The position numbers and the translations under genes are program-made. Below the pieces are notes generated by a model. That model saw nothing but the letters and a program-made list of their open reading frames with translations, was not told where the DNA came from and did no database searches. Shown piece by piece: positions 4,996 to 7,303 of a stretch of 7,303 nt of DNA. The stretch lies in assembly GCA_947468985.1 (NCBI GenBank), contig CANINJ010000092.1, positions 1 through 7,303 on the forward strand, in the 5' to 3' direction. This stretch comes from Bacteroidota bacterium (GTDB lineage: Bacteria > Bacteroidota > Bacteroidia > Flavobacteriales > Flavobacteriaceae). Every line of letters begins with the position of its first letter. The first letter of the stretch is position 1.

Positions 4996-6570
4996 TTATT
5001 TCACGATTTTCACGTTGGAAAGAAAGGTACCGTTGGAAATGGAAAGAAAATATACGCCTTTGGATAAGGTTTCGGGAAGGGTAATTTTTTGAGAAGTGTA
5101 ACCCAATGGAAATTCCTTGTTATTTAGCAAATTAGCCACTTTCACGCCATTAATATTAAACAAATCGACATCTAATTTTTGAGATTCTTTGAGATTAAAA
5201 TCTAAATTCATACTTTGATTAACAGGGTTTGGATAGGCTAAAAAAGTATTATTTACAACTTGATTAACTGGAGTTGACAATACTAATTCTGAATTAAAAC
5301 GAGCTAAACCGTAATCTGAATGAATTTGATTTCCCGAAATACCGCCAATTACAATTTTTCCATCATCTTGAATTACGATTGAATTGGCTTGATTATTTTC
5401 GTTTAAAAAATCGGTAGTAACTATTCCATCTATTCCAAAAGTTGGGTCGAAATTTCCGTCTTCCAAAAACCGAATTAATTTGATATTGGCACTGCAACAT
5501 CCACCAGTTCCATTGTATTCTGTTATTAGAAATTTCCCGTCAATTTGCATTGCTACGCTTTCGATAAACTCATTTGACAAGCCATTTAGCACCACTCCAT
5601 TATTACCAAAAGAAGCGTCTAAGTTACCATTTGGTAATAGCTGCGCAAGCATAAACGCATATTTTGAACTGTGGTTTTCGCCCGCTAGGACAATTTTTCC
5701 ATCAGACAAAACTTTTACGGAAAGTGCTTTTTCATTGGCATCAGGTGAACCAAATATTAAAAAACCAGCATCTCCAAAAGTTGGGTCTAAAACCCCATAT
5801 TTATCAAATTTTGCCACGGAAAAATTATAATCAAAGCCTAAAGTCAAATCGAAATCTTTGGAAGTTGCGCCTGCAATAATTAATTCATTATCATTTTGAG
5901 TGGTAATTGCATTTGCATAATCCCAAGATTTTATGGATGTAACTACAACTCCATTGTTCCCAAAACTAGTATCTAAAGTCCCATCAGAATTATATCTAAC
6001 CATTGCAAAATCGCTATAAGTTGCCTCATCCGAAGTGGCACCAGAAGCAATAATTTTCCCGTCATTTTGAATTAGTATCGACGCAATTCTGTCTAATTTG
6101 TCACTTATATTTGTAATTACTCGCCCATCAATACCGAAGGAAGTGTCTAAAATTCCATTGCTATCATATCTGACTAAAACAAAACGGGAAATCGAAACGC
6201 TTGAATTGTACAAATTTCCAGCTTCAATAATCTTGCCGTCAGACTGCAAAGCCATTGAAGTCATTACCATCAACTCAGGATATTCGGTAATTACTTGTCC
6301 TAAATTTCCGAATGTTTCATCAAGATTACCATCAGAATTATACCTTGCCAAACTAAATTGAGTCGTTCCACTTTTGGTAACTGAACCACCTGCGATAATT
6401 TTCTTGTCGGGCTGAAACAATAAGGACTGAACGACAGCATCGAAACCATTAAAAGAGGTTATTACAATTCCGCCTCTTCCAAATGAAGTGTCAAGAGTTC
6501 CAAATTGAGCAAAATTTACATTTGAAACAAACAAAATCAATAGTAAAAAAATAAGTTTTATTGTTTTCAT
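4996..6570 (-). CDS. Secreted Delta-60 repeat (DUF5122) protein with type IX secretion sorting domain
   Basis: The 524-residue protein has a Sec signal peptide (about 1-21: MKTIKLIF, a leucine/isoleucine core, then NFAQ). Seven repeat units each carry G-x-[LF]-D-x-[ST]-F-G-x-x-G, starting at residues 24, 81, 139, 197, 259, 315 and 372, a period of 56-62. Between them are DGKI(I/V) and ARY-type strands. This is the Delta-60 repeat family, predicted to be beta-rich and propeller-like. A last unit (about 401-427) keeps QDDGKIVIGG but loses the LDxxFG motif. The C-terminal 80 residues, from YPNPV (446-450) to the end at KIVK, form a type A sorting domain, so the protein should cross the outer membrane by T9SS and be surface-attached or released. 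Ligand and role are unknown. It has terminators on both sides, so it is probably transcribed alone. The paired cysteines C358-C359 are unusual among the repeats. Confidence 0.92.
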   Translation of the reverse strand: MKTIKLIFLLLILFVSNVNFAQFGTLDTSFGRGGIVITSFNGFDAVVQSLLFQPDKKIIAGGSVTKSGTTQFSLARYNSDGNLDETFGNLGQVITEYPELMVMTSMALQSDGKIIEAGNLYNSSVSISRFVLVRYDSNGILDTSFGIDGRVITNISDKLDRIASILIQNDGKIIASGATSDEATYSDFAMVRYNSDGTLDTSFGNNGVVVTSIKSWDYANAITTQNDNELIIAGATSKDFDLTLGFDYNFSVAKFDKYGVLDPTFGDAGFLIFGSPDANEKALSVKVLSDGKIVLAGENHSSKYAFMLAQLLPNGNLDASFGNNGVVLNGLSNEFIESVAMQIDGKFLITEYNGTGGCCSANIKLIRFLEDGNFDPTFGIDGIVTTDFLNENNQANSIVIQDDGKIVIGGISGNQIHSDYGLARFNSELVLSTPVNQVVNNTFLAYPNPVNQSMNLDFNLKESQKLDVDLFNINGVKVANLLNNKEFPLGYTSQKITLPETLSKGVYFLSISNGTFLSNVKIVK

Positions 6571-6601
6571 AATTTCTATATATTTGATTTACACTAATTT
6601 A

Positions 6602-6609
6602 CAAATATT
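6602..6609 (-). promoter_or_regulatory. Weak candidate -7 element for the Delta-60 gene
   Basis: The minus strand reads AATATTTG, one base away from TAnnTTTG, 31 bases before the ATG. The nearest upstream TTG (6638-6636) is 26 bases away, longer than the usual spacer. The promoter must lie in this short gap because an intrinsic terminator stands just upstream, but its exact position is uncertain. Confidence 0.25.
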
Positions 6610-6636
6610 AAAATATAAATTCGTTAATTATAAACC

Positions 6637-6664
6637 AAAAAAAATGACCTCGATTGAGGTCATT
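6637..6664 (-). terminator. Intrinsic terminator of the E2 acyltransferase gene
   Basis: This is a perfect 9-bp stem, AATGACCTC (6643-6651) with GAGGTCATT (6656-6664), and a 4-base loop. On the minus strand it is followed by eight T residues (complement of 6637-6644). It begins about 22 bases after the E2 stop codon and separates the E2 transcript from the Delta-60 gene. Confidence 0.9.
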
Positions 6665-6686
6665 AATTATATGAAATTTTAAGTTA

Positions 6687-7303
6687 TTAAAACTCTCTAT
6701 TGATATCAAAAGCTTCTAAATAATCGGCTACGCGTTTTACAAAACTTCCTCCAAGCGCACCATCTACAACGCGGTGATCGTAACTGTGAGATAAGAACAT
6801 TTTATTACGAATACCAATAAAATCACCTTCTGGGGTTTCAATTACAGCAGGAACTTTACGAATTGCTCCCAATGCTAAAATCCCAACTTGCGGTTGGTTG
6901 ATGATTGGTGTTCCGAAAACACTTCCAAAAGTACCAACGTTTGTAACAGTATATGTTCCTCCTTGCGTGTCGTCTGGTTTTAATTTTCCAGCTTTTGCAC
7001 GGTTTCCTAAATCGTTAACGGCTTTTGCCATACCAACTAAATTCAACTGATCGGCATTTTTTATAACTGGAACAATCAAGTTTCCATTTGGCAAAGAAGC
7101 TGCCATTCCTAGGTTGATGTTTTTCTTTTTAATGATATAATCACCATCAACAGAAATATTCATTCCTGGGAAATCTTTCAATGCTTTGGCAACAGCTTCC
7201 ATAAAAATTGGAGTAAAAGTCAACTTCTCCCCTTCTCTTTTTTCAAAAGCATTTTTATTTTTCTCACGCCATTTCCAAATATTGGTAACATCAACTTCAA
7301 TAA
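6687..7303 (-). CDS. 2-oxo-acid dehydrogenase E2 (dihydrolipoamide acyltransferase), C-terminal catalytic part
   Basis: The frame is open to the window edge, so the gene is cut at its 5' end. 204 complete codons are visible, from IEVDVTNIWKWREKNK to YLEAFDINREF. An internal ATG at 7223 is not the start, because the preceding 26 codons are also typical of the catalytic domain. The domain transfers an acyl group from lipoyl-lysine to CoA. The active-site HxxxD appears in SYDHRVVDGALGG, and TVTNVGTFGSVFGTPIINQP is the typical central block. DHRVVDGALGG resembles branched-chain or pyruvate-type E2 more than succinyltransferases (DHRIIDG), so a branched-chain E2 is my best guess, but substrate choice is uncertain. 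The lipoyl and E1/E3-binding domains are outside the window. A strong terminator follows. Confidence 0.93.
   Translation of the reverse strand, partial: IEVDVTNIWKWREKNKNAFEKREGEKLTFTPIFMEAVAKALKDFPGMNISVDGDYIIKKKNINLGMAASLPNGNLIVPVIKNADQLNLVGMAKAVNDLGNRAKAGKLKPDDTQGGTYTVTNVGTFGSVFGTPIINQPQVGILALGAIRKVPAVIETPEGDFIGIRNKMFLSHSYDHRVVDGALGGSFVKRVADYLEAFDINREF

Noticed and set aside
4996..6570. Regular spacing in the Delta-60 gene as a CRISPR or DNA-level tandem repeat
   Set aside because: The periodicity is at protein level (GxLDxSFG every 56-62 residues), and the DNA of the units has diverged.
7221..7223. ATG at 7223 as the start of the E2 gene
   Set aside because: The frame is open to the window edge, and the 26 upstream codons (IEVDVTNIWKWREK...) are typical acyltransferase sequence, so the gene is cut rather than short.

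Overview
The window looks like chromosomal DNA of a flavobacterium (Bacteroidota), most likely Flavobacterium or a close relative. The DNA is AT-rich. Start codons lack Shine-Dalgarno sequences. One gene carries a type IX secretion C-terminal domain together with Delta-60 repeats. The order L28 - L33 - 50-residue basic protein - FtsY is one I recall from this group, but I could not check it. All ten genes are on the minus strand, so transcription runs from high to low coordinates, and both ends of the window cut a gene.

In the direction of transcription: (1) The C-terminal catalytic part of a 2-oxo-acid dehydrogenase E2 acyltransferase (7303-6687) ends at a strong intrinsic terminator. (2) A 524-residue secreted Delta-60 repeat protein with a type IX sorting domain (6570-4996) also has its own terminator, so it is probably a single-gene unit. 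(3) A probable housekeeping operon follows: a DEDDh 3'-5' exonuclease (4762-3992), a FAH-family hydrolase (3884-3273), an orphan Hpt phosphotransfer protein that overlaps it by one base (3273-2914), and CinA (2888-1635). (4) A ribosomal cluster, rpmB - rpmG - 50-residue basic protein (1562-918), has a plausible Bacteroidota promoter and ends at a perfect hairpin terminator. (5) The first 208 codons of ftsY (624-1) run off the left edge in the middle of the DTAG motif.

The genes are mostly ordinary core functions: translation, protein targeting to the membrane, NMN/nucleotide repair, oxo-acid metabolism and nucleic-acid trimming. The part that standard annotation would miss lies between the genes. 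Three diverged copies of one imperfect palindromic repeat sit in three separate gaps (708-842, 3891-3959 inverted, 4842-4953). They share the ends TAGCCCCGAT and CAGCGGGAA but have different central hairpins. One carries a second, widely seen repeat hairpin (CGTCATTGCGAGG type), and one abuts the FAH-family start codon, where it creates a false N-terminal extension. A pair of near-identical small palindromes also lies 17-18 bases before the ftsY and rpmG start codons. I found no CRISPR array, tRNA, rRNA, insertion sequence or defence genes, and nothing that clearly amounts to a new biological system.
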